This document shows positions 28,419-37,292 of a DNA stretch of 64,000 nucleotides, piece by piece. The notes under the pieces are model-generated. The model was not told the origin of the DNA. It did not search any database and was given only the letters and a program-made list of their open reading frames with translations. Position 1 is the first letter of the stretch. Each line of letters opens with the position of its first letter. Source of the stretch: Brucellaceae bacterium (GTDB taxonomy: Bacteria; Pseudomonadota; Alphaproteobacteria; Rhizobiales; Rhizobiaceae); assembly GCA_020637755.1 (NCBI GenBank), contig JACKJW010000014.1, positions 1-64,000 on the forward strand. The letters are read 5' to 3'. The position numbers were made by a program, and so were the translations under genes.

Positions 28419-28937
28419 TTACTGGCCGGTCGGGACCGCAGGCGCAGCCGGTGCCGCAGGAGCTTCCGGCGTGACTGGAACCGCAGGCGTGGCTGGCGTT
28501 TGCGCGGCAGGCGCGGTTTCCGTCGGCACTGCCGGTGCGGTCTCCGCCGGCACTGCCGGTGCCTGGGCTGCCGGTTCGGCCGGGGCCTGCGCTGCCGGGG
28601 CAGCGGGCGTTTCGGCGGCGGGCTTGGAGACCTGGCCGCCCAGCTGGTCAAGGATCGAGCCGTTCTTCTGCTGCTCGCCCTGCGCGGGTACGCGGTCGAG
28701 AATGTCGGCCGGGCGCTCGCCATAACGCGCCAGTATGGAGAGTGCCAGCGAAGTCACAAAAAACGCGGTCGCCAGGATGGCTGTGGTGCGTGTCAGCGCA
28801 TTGGCCGCGCCGCGCGCCGTCATGAAGCCCGAACCGCCGCCGATGCCGAGGCCGCCGCCTTCGGAACGCTGCAACAGCACCACGCCCACGAGCGCGAGCA
28901 CGACGATGAGGTGGATGACGATCAGTACGGTTTCCAT
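28419..28937 (-). CDS. secG: Preprotein translocase subunit SecG with long Ala/Pro-rich tail
   Basis: 172 aa. Residues 1-75 are the conserved SecG core: a first helix (VLIVIHLIVVLALVGVVLLQ), the GGGLGIGGGSGFMTARG loop, and a second helix ending at residue 74. The remaining roughly 95 residues are low complexity, with repeated APAxPAA and PAVPxETAP units, well beyond the length of E. coli SecG. SecG assists SecYE during protein export. The gene follows tpiA on the same strand, the usual rhizobial order, but ccdA rather than pyrG comes next. Confidence 0.92.
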   Translation of the reverse strand: METVLIVIHLIVVLALVGVVLLQRSEGGGLGIGGGSGFMTARGAANALTRTTAILATAFFVTSLALSILARYGERPADILDRVPAQGEQQKNGSILDQLGGQVSKPAAETPAAPAAQAPAEPAAQAPAVPAETAPAVPTETAPAAQTPATPAVPVTPEAPAAPAAPAVPTGQ

Positions 28938-29108
28938 GCTTGCTTCCGGTCCCGCAAGGTGCGGGTCTCACTATCGGTCAAAAGGAGGATTGCGCGGCTC
29001 CATACACGGGTTTTGCGCAGTTTGAAAGGGGCGCGGGCACAAAGGCACCCTGCCCCATATGGGATGGCCAGCCCGGACCCTGCAAGGGCCGGACCGTTAT
29101 CGCCTTCA

Positions 29109-29873
29109 TCACATCGACAGGTAGGCGTCTGCGATGCCGAGGAAATCGGAGGCCTTGAGGCTTGCGCCGCCCACCAGCGCGCCATCCACATTGGCAATGG
29201 CCATCAGTTCGCGCGCGTTGGAAGGCTTGACCGAACCGCCGTAGAGAATGCGCATCTTGCGCGCACCGTCGTCCAGAAGGTCGATCAGGCGCTCGCGGAT
29301 ATGGGCGTGGGCATCCTCCACATCGTCCACCGTGGGCGTCAGGCCCGTTCCGATGGCCCAGACCGGTTCGTAGGCGATGATGGTGTTGGCCGGTGTGGCC
29401 GCCGAAGGCACGGAGCCTTCAATCTGGCGGCTAAGCACGTCCAGCGTCTGGCCGGAGGTGCGTTCGGTCTCGGTCTCACCGATGCAGATGATGGCGACCA
29501 GGCCGGCGCGCCAGGCGGCCTCGGCCTTGGCAGCAACCAGCGCGTCGCCTTCGCCGTGGTCCGTGCGGCGCTCCGAGTGGCCGACGATGACGAAGCTTGC
29601 GCCGGCATCCTTGACCATCTCCGCGGAAATATCGCCAGTATGGGCGCCGGAGACGGCCGGATGACAATCCTCACCGCCCACGCGGATGGAACTGGAAGAC
29701 AGGTGGTCGGCAGCCCGCGAGATCAGCGTGGCAGGAACGCAAAGCAGCGCGTCGCACTCGGCGTCCAGGCCTCCGTTGAAGCCGCTCGCCATGGCAGTCA
29801 GTTCCTTGAGGCTCGCGCCAGTTCCGTTCATTTTCCAGTTGCCGGCAACCAGCGGCTTGATACCCGGTGTCAT
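29109..29873 (-). CDS. tpiA: Triose-phosphate isomerase
   Basis: 254 aa. Converts dihydroxyacetone phosphate and glyceraldehyde-3-phosphate in the cytoplasm. Active-site residues are Asn12 and Lys14 in GNWKMNG, the catalytic His in IVGHSERR, and the family signature [11 protein letters not shown] with catalytic Glu. It is divergent from ppiD across 146 bp and probably shares a transcript with secG, 171 bp downstream. Confidence 0.97.
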   Translation of the reverse strand: MTPGIKPLVAGNWKMNGTGASLKELTAMASGFNGGLDAECDALLCVPATLISRAADHLSSSSIRVGGEDCHPAVSGAHTGDISAEMVKDAGASFVIVGHSERRTDHGEGDALVAAKAEAAWRAGLVAIICIGETETERTSGQTLDVLSRQIEGSVPSAATPANTIIAYEPVWAIGTGLTPTVDDVEDAHAHIRERLIDLLDDGARKMRILYGGSVKPSNARELMAIANVDGALVGGASLKASDFLGIADAYLSM

Positions 29874-30019
29874 GGGCTTGCTCTCCCCGTGCGATGTGCG
29901 ATCACGTTTCGGCGGCTACATGAACCCAATTGCCGGATAAAGCAATCGACAGCGCCCTTGATCAGGGCTATCTGCCTCCCCTAAAAGAACCAGACCAGAC
30001 AAACCGGAACCGCACCATC

Positions 30020-31909
30020 ATGCTCGACACCCTCCGCAACGCCGCCGGAACCTGGGTCGCCAAGACCCTGCTACTCCTGCTTGTGCTCAGCTTCGGCGTG
30101 TGGGGTATTTCCGGACAGCTGACCCAGGGCTTTAATTCCAACACGGTGGTGACGGCCGGCAAGACCGGGGTTTCGGTCAATGAGTTCCGGCTGGCCTATG
30201 ACCGGCAGATGCGTGTCCTCTCGCAGCGATTCGGCCAGAAGATCACGCGTGAGCAGGCGCGTGCCTTCGGCGTGGATCAGCAGGTCGTGGCGCAATTGGT
30301 GGCCGGCGCCGTGCTGGATGAGCAGGCACGCGAGATGAATCTCGGCCTGTCGAAGGACCGGCTCGCCAAGCTGACAGCCGATGACCCGGCCTTCAAGGGC
30401 CCCGACGGCCGCTTTGACCGCCGCGCCTTCGACCAGGTGCTCCGCTCGGTCGGCATGCGTCCGGAAGATTACCTCAAGAACCGCGAACAGGTGGCGACAC
30501 GCCAGCAGATCGTGGAGGCGATTTCGGACGGAATCACCATCCCCGACACCTTCCTGAAGGCTGCCGCGCTCTATCAGGGCGAAGACCGCACCGTGGAATT
30601 TGTCGCCGTGCCGATTGCAAAGGTCCAGCCTGTGGAGGAACCCTCCGCCGATACACTGACGGCCTTTTTCGAGAGCAAGAAAGCTGAATACGGCGCTCCG
30701 GAATATCGCAAGATCTCCTATGTCGTCCTCGATCCGGAGGCGATTGCCGACCCGTCGGCGATCACCGACGAGCAGGTGACCAGGGACTACGAAGCGCACA
30801 AGGCGCAGTACACCACCCATGAGACCCGCAAGGTCGAGCAGATTGTCTTCAAGGACAAGGAAGCCGCCGAAGCCGCCGTCAAGCGCATCCTGGCCGGTGC
30901 GACCTTTGATCAGGTGGCCGCGGCAGAAGGCAAGAAGCCCGAAGACACCGATCTCGGCACCGTATCGCGCGACAAGATCGCTGATGCCGTCATTGCCGAA
31001 GCTGCCTTTGGCCTCAAGGAAAACGAGGTGTCGGGTGTCGTTGACGGCAAGTTCGGCCCGGTGATCCTGCGTGTCAGCGCCATTACGCCGGAAAGTGTCA
31101 AACCCGTTGAAGAAGCTGCAGCCGAAATCCGCAAGGAACTGGCGCTGGTGGAAGCCAACCGTGTGCTGTTGGATGTGCATGACAGCTACGAGGATGCCCG
31201 CGCCGGCGGCTCCACCATGGCCGAGGCCGCGTCCAGGCTGAAACTTGACCTGAAAACCGTAGATGCGGTGGACCGCACCGGCCAGACTCCGGACGGAACG
31301 GTACTGAAGGACCTTCCCGAATCGGCGGTGCTGCTCAAATCGGCCTTCGAGGCGGAAGCCAATTCGGAGAACCCGCCGCTCAATCAGGGCAAGGCCGGTT
31401 TCGTCTGGTATGAGGTGGAAGGCGTGACCCCTGCCCGCGAGCGGACGCTCGACGAGGTGAAGGACAAGGTCATTGCTGACTGGAAGGAAGCCGAAGCCGC
31501 AAAGCGGCTGGGCGAAAAAGCCGCCGAGCTTGAAAAGCGCCTGAAGGGCGGTGAAGCTCTCGATGTGCTGGCTGGCGAACTGGGCCTGGAGAAGCAGACC
31601 AAGCGCGGCGTGAAGCGTGGTTCCGACGATCCGGACATCGGTGAGGCCGGCGTGACCGCGGCCTTCTCGGTCGCCCAGGGGCAGACCGGCCTTGTCCCCG
31701 GCCCTTCTGCCGCCTCGCAGATCCTGTTCAAGGTGACGGAAGCCTTTGAGCCGGCCGGGGCCAGCGCGCAATCGATCCCGGAAGCCGAGCGCAAGCGCCT
31801 CACCGGTGCCTTCGCCGACGATCTTCTCGACCAGTTGGTCTCGCGTCTGCGCGGTGACTACAAGGTGACCATCGACCAAGGTGCACTGGCCCGCGCCCTG
31901 ACATTCTGA
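30020..31909 (+). CDS. ppiD: Membrane-anchored peptidyl-prolyl isomerase/chaperone (PpiD/SurA_N type)
   Basis: 629 aa from the ATG at 30020 (MLDTLRNAAGTW), which puts one membrane helix at residues 13-32; a start 90 bp upstream would add a non-conserved leader. A SurA_N_3 chaperone domain fills about residues 40-190, and a parvulin-like domain lies around residues 240-370, although it is diverged. The C-terminal part is a long helical and charged segment. PpiD acts at the periplasmic exit of SecYEG. It sits just upstream of trpD in rhizobial genomes, as here (33 bp). Confidence 0.9.
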   Translation: MLDTLRNAAGTWVAKTLLLLLVLSFGVWGISGQLTQGFNSNTVVTAGKTGVSVNEFRLAYDRQMRVLSQRFGQKITREQARAFGVDQQVVAQLVAGAVLDEQAREMNLGLSKDRLAKLTADDPAFKGPDGRFDRRAFDQVLRSVGMRPEDYLKNREQVATRQQIVEAISDGITIPDTFLKAAALYQGEDRTVEFVAVPIAKVQPVEEPSADTLTAFFESKKAEYGAPEYRKISYVVLDPEAIADPSAITDEQVTRDYEAHKAQYTTHETRKVEQIVFKDKEAAEAAVKRILAGATFDQVAAAEGKKPEDTDLGTVSRDKIADAVIAEAAFGLKENEVSGVVDGKFGPVILRVSAITPESVKPVEEAAAEIRKELALVEANRVLLDVHDSYEDARAGGSTMAEAASRLKLDLKTVDAVDRTGQTPDGTVLKDLPESAVLLKSAFEAEANSENPPLNQGKAGFVWYEVEGVTPARERTLDEVKDKVIADWKEAEAAKRLGEKAAELEKRLKGGEALDVLAGELGLEKQTKRGVKRGSDDPDIGEAGVTAAFSVAQGQTGLVPGPSAASQILFKVTEAFEPAGASAQSIPEAERKRLTGAFADDLLDQLVSRLRGDYKVTIDQGALARALTF

Positions 31910-31945
31910 TCCCATGGCCGGGACGGCCCGGCGCCGGAGGACATG

Positions 31946-32968
31946 ATGAGCGACCTGAAACAGGCAATCGCCAAGGTGGCGGACGGTGCATCGCTGAGCG
32001 CGGAGGAATCGCGCGCTGCGTTTGACATCATGATGTCCGGCGAAGCCACGCCGAGCCAGATCGGCGGATTCCTGATGGCGTTGCGCGTGCGCGGCGAGAC
32101 CGTGGACGAGATTTCCGGCGCCGTTGCCACCATGCGCGCCAAGATGCTGCCGGTGGATGCGCCTGCAGATGCCATCGACATCGTCGGCACGGGTGGTGAC
32201 GCGTCAGGCTCCTACAACGTCTCCACTTGCGCGGCCTTCATCACGGCCGGCTGCGGCGTTCCGGTCGCCAAGCACGGCAACCGGGCGCTTTCCTCCAAGT
32301 CGGGGGCTGCCGACGTGCTGATGGCGCTCGGCGTCAACATCGAGGTTGGCCCGGATGTGATCTCGCGCTGCATCCGCGAGGCCGGCGTCGGCTTCATGTT
32401 TGCACCGGCGCACCATTCGGCCATGCGCTTCGTCGGTCCGAGCCGCGTGGAGCTCGGCACCCGCACCATCTTCAATATCCTCGGGCCGCTGTCGAATCCG
32501 GCTGGTGTGAAGAAGCAGCTCATTGGCGTCTTTTCGCCGCGCTGGCTGACTGCCATTGCCGAGGTGCTGCGCGATCTCGGCTCGCAAAGTCTCTGGGTTG
32601 TCCATGGCGACGGGCTGGACGAGATGACAACGACCGGCGCGACCTCGGTGGTTTCGCTGAAGGACGGCGCGATCACCTCCTTCGAGGTCACGCCCGAGGC
32701 AGCCGGTCTGCCGCGCGCCGCCATGGCCGATCTCAAGGGCGGCGACGGCGCCCACAATGCGGCGGCGCTGCGCGCCGTGCTGGAAGGCAAGCCCTCGGCC
32801 TACCGCGACATCGCGCTGTTGAATGCAGGCGCGTCGCTTGTCGTCGCAGGCAAGGCCGGTGATGTGCGCGAAGGCGTGGAACAGGCTGCGCAATCCGTCG
32901 ACAATGGCGCGGCGCTGGCCGCGCTGGAGCGCCTCGTTGCGGTCTCCAATGCCGGCAAGGCTGGCTGA
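31946..32968 (+). CDS. trpD: Anthranilate phosphoribosyltransferase
   Basis: 340 aa from the second of two adjacent ATGs; CGGAGG at 31935-31940 is 5 bases before this one and only 2 before the ATG at 31943. The PRPP-binding loop [14 protein letters not shown] (near residue 78) and [15 protein letters not shown] are diagnostic. Transfers phosphoribose to anthranilate, second step of tryptophan synthesis. trpC follows one base after the stop. trpE/trpG are not in the window, as expected in rhizobia, where they are elsewhere. Confidence 0.97.
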   Translation: MSDLKQAIAKVADGASLSAEESRAAFDIMMSGEATPSQIGGFLMALRVRGETVDEISGAVATMRAKMLPVDAPADAIDIVGTGGDASGSYNVSTCAAFITAGCGVPVAKHGNRALSSKSGAADVLMALGVNIEVGPDVISRCIREAGVGFMFAPAHHSAMRFVGPSRVELGTRTIFNILGPLSNPAGVKKQLIGVFSPRWLTAIAEVLRDLGSQSLWVVHGDGLDEMTTTGATSVVSLKDGAITSFEVTPEAAGLPRAAMADLKGGDGAHNAAALRAVLEGKPSAYRDIALLNAGASLVVAGKAGDVREGVEQAAQSVDNGAALAALERLVAVSNAGKAG

Positions 32969-32969
32969 C

Positions 32970-33779
32970 ATGGCCGACATCCTGAAAAAGATCGAGAATT
33001 ACAAGCGCCTGGAGATCGCGGCAGCCAAAGCCGCCCTTGCGCCGGCGGAGATGAAGGCGCGGGCGCTCGACGGTGACACCCCGCGCGGTTTCCTTGCAGC
33101 ACTGGAGGCCCGCAAGGCGGCCGGCCACTACGGATTGATCGCCGAGATCAAGAAAGCCAGCCCCTCGAAGGGCCTGATCCGCCCTGATTTCGACCCGCCG
33201 GTTCTCGCCACGGCCTATGAAGCGGGCGGTGCGGCCTGCCTTTCCGTGCTCACCGACACGCCGAGCTTTCAGGGCGCACCGGAGTTCCTGACCGCGGCGC
33301 GCGCGGCATGCGCCCTGCCCGCGCTGCGCAAGGACTTCATGTTCGAGCCCTACCAGGTGTGGGAAGCCCGCAGCTGGGGCGCGGATGCGATCCTCATCAT
33401 CATGGCGAGCCTGTCGGATGGTGAGGCGCGCGCGCTGGAAGAGGCGGCCTTCGAGATGGGCATGGATGCGCTGATCGAAGTGCATGACGAAGCCGAAATG
33501 GAGCGTGCGCTGACGCTCTCCTCGCGGCTTGTCGGCGTCAACAACCGCAATCTTCGCACCTTCGAGGTGGATCTGGCGACATCGGAACGGCTGGCGCGCA
33601 TGGTGCCGGAGGACCGGCTGCTGGTCGGCGAAAGCGGCATATTCACCCATGGCGATTGCGAGCGGCTGGCTGAGAGCGGCATCACCACCTTCCTGGTGGG
33701 TGAAAGCCTGATGCGGCAGGCCGATGTGACGGCGGCGACCCGCAGCCTGCTGACCGGTGCGGCCGCGAGCGCGGCATGA
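32970..33779 (+). CDS. trpC: Indole-3-glycerol phosphate synthase
   Basis: 269 aa from the ATG at 32970. Monofunctional form, without a fused TrpF domain. Motifs: [13 protein letters not shown] with the catalytic Lys, [27 protein letters not shown] and VGESLM at the phosphate site. Overlaps moaC by 4 bp (ATGA), so tryptophan and molybdopterin genes are read from one mRNA. Confidence 0.97.
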   Translation: MADILKKIENYKRLEIAAAKAALAPAEMKARALDGDTPRGFLAALEARKAAGHYGLIAEIKKASPSKGLIRPDFDPPVLATAYEAGGAACLSVLTDTPSFQGAPEFLTAARAACALPALRKDFMFEPYQVWEARSWGADAILIIMASLSDGEARALEEAAFEMGMDALIEVHDEAEMERALTLSSRLVGVNNRNLRTFEVDLATSERLARMVPEDRLLVGESGIFTHGDCERLAESGITTFLVGESLMRQADVTAATRSLLTGAAASAA

Positions 33780-34273
33780 GCCCGATGCGCGACAAACCCG
33801 CCCTCACCCATATCGGCGCTTCCGGCGAGGCGCACATGGTGGATGTGGGCGACAAGCGCGCCACCAGCCGCACGGCGATTGCCGAGGGCACGGTGATCAT
33901 GAAGCCCGAAACGCTGGCCACCATCCTTTCCGGCAATGCGAAGAAGGGCGACGTGCTGGCGACCGCGCGGATCGCGGGCATCATGGCGGCCAAGAAGACC
34001 CATGAGCTGGTGCCGCTGTGCCATCCGCTTCTGCTGACCAAGGTGACGGTGGACATTGAGCCGGATGATTCCCTGCCCGGCCTGAAAGTCACCGCGCTCG
34101 CCCGCGTCAACGGCCAGACCGGCGTGGAAATGGAAGCGCTGACGGCCGCCTCCGTTACCTGCCTGACGATCTATGACATGGCCAAGGCGGTGGACAAGGG
34201 CATGGTGATCACCGGCATCCGCCTGCTCGAAAAGACCGGCGGCAAATCCGGCACCTGGCGCGCGGAGGGCTGA
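33776..34273 (+). CDS. moaC: Cyclic pyranopterin monophosphate synthase accessory/MoaC
   Basis: 165 aa. MoaC completes formation of cyclic pyranopterin monophosphate from the MoaA product, the first stage of molybdenum cofactor synthesis. Conserved segments are [29 protein letters not shown] with catalytic His/Lys, and [19 protein letters not shown]. It overlaps trpC and is followed 2 bp later by moeA. The cofactor would serve the molybdoenzyme nitrate reductase expected with the nitrate genes at the left end. Confidence 0.97.
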   Translation: MSPMRDKPALTHIGASGEAHMVDVGDKRATSRTAIAEGTVIMKPETLATILSGNAKKGDVLATARIAGIMAAKKTHELVPLCHPLLLTKVTVDIEPDDSLPGLKVTALARVNGQTGVEMEALTAASVTCLTIYDMAKAVDKGMVITGIRLLEKTGGKSGTWRAEG

Positions 34274-34275
34274 GC

Positions 34276-35490
34276 GTGGCACTGCTGCCTGTGGCCGATG
34301 CGCTCGCCCGCCTGCTTTCCGGAGCTTCGGTTTGCGGCAGCGAGACGGTGGCGATTGCAGATGCCGCCTTTCGCGTGCTCGCGGCGCCCCTGTCGGCCCT
34401 GCGCACCCAGCCCCCTTTCGATGCGTCAGCCATGGACGGCTATGCCGTGCGCGCCGCCGACATTGCCACGCCACCCGCCCGTTTGATGCTGATTGGCGAA
34501 TCGGCGGCGGGTCATGGCTTTTCCGGCATGGTCGGCCCCGGGCAATGCGTGCGCATCTTCACCGGCGCGCCTGTGCCGGCGGGTGCCGACACGGTCATCC
34601 TGCAAGAGAATGTGACGGTGCTTGTCGGCGGCATGGTTGCCACGGAACAGCCGGAACCGGAAGGCCGCCATATCCGCCGCGCAGGGCTCGATTTCACGAC
34701 CGGCCAGCCGGTCTTGCCCGCGGGGCGCGTACTGGACCCTGCCGCGCTGTCGCTGGCGGCAGCTGCCAACCATGCGACGCTCGAGGTCGTCCGCAAGCCG
34801 CTCGTGGCCATCCTCGCGACGGGCGACGAGTTGCTTCCGCCCGGCTCGGCGACGGGCCCCGGACAGATCATCGCCTCCAACATGTATGGTGTCGCCGCGC
34901 TTGTAACCCAGGCCGGTGGCCGCGTCCTCGATCTCGGCATCGTACCGGACAGCGACGCGGCCATTGCCGGTGCCGTCGGCAAGGCGCAAGACGCGCGGGC
35001 CGATGTGATCGTGACGCTCGGCGGAGCCTCGGTCGGCGACCATGATCTTGTTCAGGGCGTTCTTTCCGGCCTCGGCATGGAACTGGATTTCTGGAAGATC
35101 GCCATGCGGCCGGGCAAGCCGCTGATGGTGGGCAAGCTTGACGGCACCCACGTCATCGGGCTGCCGGGCAATCCCGTGTCCAGCCTTGTGTGCTCGCATC
35201 TTTTCCTTGTCCCCCTCGTGGCAAAACTCGGCGGGCGGGCGCAGGCGGTACGCACGGCCATGGCCACGCTTGGTGAAGGCATGCCCGCCAATGACCAGCG
35301 TCAAGACTATGTGCGCGCGCTGAGCGAACGGCCGGACGGCGGCGGGCGAATCGTCCGGCCTTTTGCCCGGCAGGACTCCTCGATGCTTTCCACGCTGGCC
35401 GAAGCGGATTGCCTGATCATCCGCCCGCCGCATGCGCCCGCTGCAAAACCGGGCGACACCGTTGAAATCCTGACACTTCGAGCATTCTGA
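34276..35490 (+). CDS. moeA: Molybdopterin molybdenumtransferase
   Basis: 404 aa from a GTG two bases after moaC. MoeA inserts molybdenum into adenylated molybdopterin. Landmarks: [15 protein letters not shown] in domain 3, [15 protein letters not shown], then the MogA-like domain with [12 protein letters not shown] and [11 protein letters not shown], and [10 protein letters not shown]. Length is typical. The C-terminal beta-barrel is intact. Confidence 0.97.
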   Translation: MALLPVADALARLLSGASVCGSETVAIADAAFRVLAAPLSALRTQPPFDASAMDGYAVRAADIATPPARLMLIGESAAGHGFSGMVGPGQCVRIFTGAPVPAGADTVILQENVTVLVGGMVATEQPEPEGRHIRRAGLDFTTGQPVLPAGRVLDPAALSLAAAANHATLEVVRKPLVAILATGDELLPPGSATGPGQIIASNMYGVAALVTQAGGRVLDLGIVPDSDAAIAGAVGKAQDARADVIVTLGGASVGDHDLVQGVLSGLGMELDFWKIAMRPGKPLMVGKLDGTHVIGLPGNPVSSLVCSHLFLVPLVAKLGGRAQAVRTAMATLGEGMPANDQRQDYVRALSERPDGGGRIVRPFARQDSSMLSTLAEADCLIIRPPHAPAAKPGDTVEILTLRAF

Positions 35491-35530
35491 CCCGGTCGAG
35501 TTGCCGGCGCGGAGCGGTTTTGCCCTTGCG

Positions 35531-35545
35531 GAACACAAGCGGAAC
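35531..35545 (+). promoter_or_regulatory. LexA operator (alphaproteobacterial SOS box)
   Basis: GAAC-ACAAGCG-GAAC is an exact direct repeat with a 7-base spacer; on the opposite strand it reads GTTC-N7-GTTC, the LexA recognition sequence of alphaproteobacteria. It lies 50 bp before the lexA start. A weaker half-matching copy, GTTC-N7-GTAT, is at 35556-35570. Autoregulation of lexA is the expected reading. Confidence 0.85.
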
Positions 35546-35594
35546 ATGTAGGTTTGTTCTGGTTTTGTATTTTGCGGCACGCGAAGGGGCAGCC

Positions 35595-36311
35595 ATGCTG
35601 ACCAGAAAACAACACGAACTTTTGCTCTTCATCAATGAACGGCTGAAGGAAACGGGCATCCCGCCCTCCTTTGACGAGATGAAGGATGCGCTCGACCTTG
35701 CGTCCAAATCGGGCATCCACCGGCTGATCACGGCGCTGGAGGAGCGCGGCTTCATCCGTCGCCTGCCAAACCGGGCGCGCGCGCTGGAGGTGTTGCGCCT
35801 GCCGGAGTCCATGGTGCCCGGCCTGGCTTCCCCGCCGCGCCGGTTTTCACCCGATGTCATCGAGGGTGGCCGCGGCATGGAGAAGGCTCCGTCACGCGTG
35901 CCTTCCGCTTCCAATGACGATTCGTCTTCCGCGGTGTCCATCCCGGTGATGGGCCGGATTGCCGCCGGTGTGCCGATTGATGCAATCCAGCACCAGACCC
36001 ATTCCATCGTGGTGCCGCCGGACATGTTGGGTGCGGGCGAACACTATGCGCTGGAAGTGCGCGGTGATTCGATGATCGAGGCCGGCATTTTCGACGGCGA
36101 CACCGTGATCATCCGCGACGGGCGCACGGCCAATCCGGGTGACATTGTGGTGGCGCTGGTGGACGAGGAGGAAGCCACGCTGAAGCGGTTCCGCCGCAAG
36201 GGAGCATCCATCGCGCTGGAGGCCGCCAACCCGGCCTATGAGACGCGGATTTTCCCGCCGGACCGCGTGAAGGTGCAGGGGCGTCTTGTCGGCCTGATCC
36301 GCCGCTACTGA
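35595..36311 (+). CDS. lexA: LexA repressor
   Basis: 238 aa from the ATG at 35595 ([10 protein letters not shown]); the frame is open further upstream through the operator and is not used. Residues 1-70 form the winged helix-turn-helix with the alphaproteobacterial form [21 protein letters not shown]. Self-cleavage features are present: Ala124-Gly125 in GRIAAGVP, Ser159 in GDSM and Lys197 in EATLKRF. The linker (residues 80-115) is longer than in E. coli, as usual in rhizobia. It represses SOS genes and is cleaved when RecA is activated. Confidence 0.97.
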   Translation: MLTRKQHELLLFINERLKETGIPPSFDEMKDALDLASKSGIHRLITALEERGFIRRLPNRARALEVLRLPESMVPGLASPPRRFSPDVIEGGRGMEKAPSRVPSASNDDSSSAVSIPVMGRIAAGVPIDAIQHQTHSIVVPPDMLGAGEHYALEVRGDSMIEAGIFDGDTVIIRDGRTANPGDIVVALVDEEEATLKRFRRKGASIALEAANPAYETRIFPPDRVKVQGRLVGLIRRY

Positions 36312-36317
36312 GACAAA

Positions 36318-36353
36318 CGGCAGGCGGCGTTTGCTTTCCCGCCTGCCGGTTTT
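36318..36353 (+). terminator. Intrinsic terminator after lexA
   Basis: CGGCAGGCGG (36318-36327) pairs perfectly with CCGCCTGCCG (36339-36348) across an 11-base loop and is followed by GTTTTG. It begins 7 bases after the lexA stop and separates lexA from the convergent ftr1 gene. Confidence 0.8.
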
Positions 36354-36372
36354 GCTGACCGGCCGGTCCTGA

Positions 36373-37176
36373 TCAGTTGATTTTGGCAGGGCTTGCATCG
36401 CGCCTTCTGACGAAAGCGTAGATGACGGCGCCAAAGGCTATCCCGACGATGAACAATTGCGGGATGATGGCTTCCCAGGTCGGATTGATGCCGCTGTTGG
36501 CGATCATGGCCGGCAAATCCATCTCGTCATAGGCGAGCAACTGCATCTCCTGCAGTTCCTTCACGGCGCCGCCGATGAACTTCAATCCCATCCAGAACAG
36601 GAAGGCCGATGTGGCGAGAAAGATTGCGCGCAGCGGCAGCCGGGCGGCAAAGGCATCGATCGCAATCCAGATCAGGGCCAGGCAGGCCGTTGCCCCGGCA
36701 AGCCCTGCCCAGAAACCGTAAGACCAGCCGTCTGCCGCCGTCGCGCCGGCATGGAGAAACAGCACCGTTTCGGCGCCTTCACGGAAGACGGCGAGGAATG
36801 CGATCAGGACGAGGGAAAGCGTCGTCCCGGCACTGACGGCATGATCAGCCAGCGCGCGCAAGGTGGCCTGCCACGCCCGCGGGTCCTGTTTCAGGAAAAG
36901 CCAACCCGACATGTAGAACATGAGCAGCGCTGCCACGACCATCACGATCGCCTCCATGCGGTCGTCATGGGCGCCGCCGAGAAAGACCTCGAAAGCGACC
37001 GCCGCTGCAATGCTGGCAAGGACCGCCAGTGCTACGCCAACGTAAAGGTGGCGGACTCGGGTGCCGAGACCGGCACGGTTCAAGAAAGCCGCAAGGGCGG
37101 AAATCACCAGCAGGGCTTCAAGACCTTCGCGGAAAAGGATGAGCCCGGATTCCAATGCGGCAGATGTCATCGTCAT
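36373..37176 (-). CDS. FTR1 family high-affinity iron permease
   Basis: 267 aa, about seven membrane helices. Both iron-binding RExxE motifs are intact: R16-E-G-L-E20 and R132-E-G-A-E136. The protein resembles the permease EfeU, which moves ferric or oxidised ferrous iron inward together with the periplasmic proteins EfeO and EfeB; here no such partner (nor P19 or cupredoxin) is adjacent. It lies between lexA and comEC, so it may be an insertion. I see no convincing Irr or RirA box upstream. Confidence 0.9.
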   Translation of the reverse strand: MTMTSAALESGLILFREGLEALLVISALAAFLNRAGLGTRVRHLYVGVALAVLASIAAAVAFEVFLGGAHDDRMEAIVMVVAALLMFYMSGWLFLKQDPRAWQATLRALADHAVSAGTTLSLVLIAFLAVFREGAETVLFLHAGATAADGWSYGFWAGLAGATACLALIWIAIDAFAARLPLRAIFLATSAFLFWMGLKFIGGAVKELQEMQLLAYDEMDLPAMIANSGINPTWEAIIPQLFIVGIAFGAVIYAFVRRRDASPAKIN

Positions 37177-37292
37177 GGTTCAAGTTCCTTGGGATGGGTT
37201 GCCGAGGGGGATATGAATTTGATCGCGGCAATTTTCTCAAGCCGAAACTGCCTGATTTGTAACGTTTCCAAACTGCATGCCAACGTCGCAGT

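Noticed and set aside
29073..29092. Stem CCGGaCCCT / AGGGCCGG after tpiA
   Set aside because: Bulged and without a T tract; not strong enough to call as a terminator before secG.
30071..31915. 614-codon frame antisense to ppiD
   Set aside because: Sense strand has the membrane anchor and chaperone domains; the antisense frame is a shadow.
37177..37292. Iron-responsive box (Irr or RirA) before the FTR1 gene
   Set aside because: TTGA and TCAA flank a longer spacer than either box allows; no convincing match.
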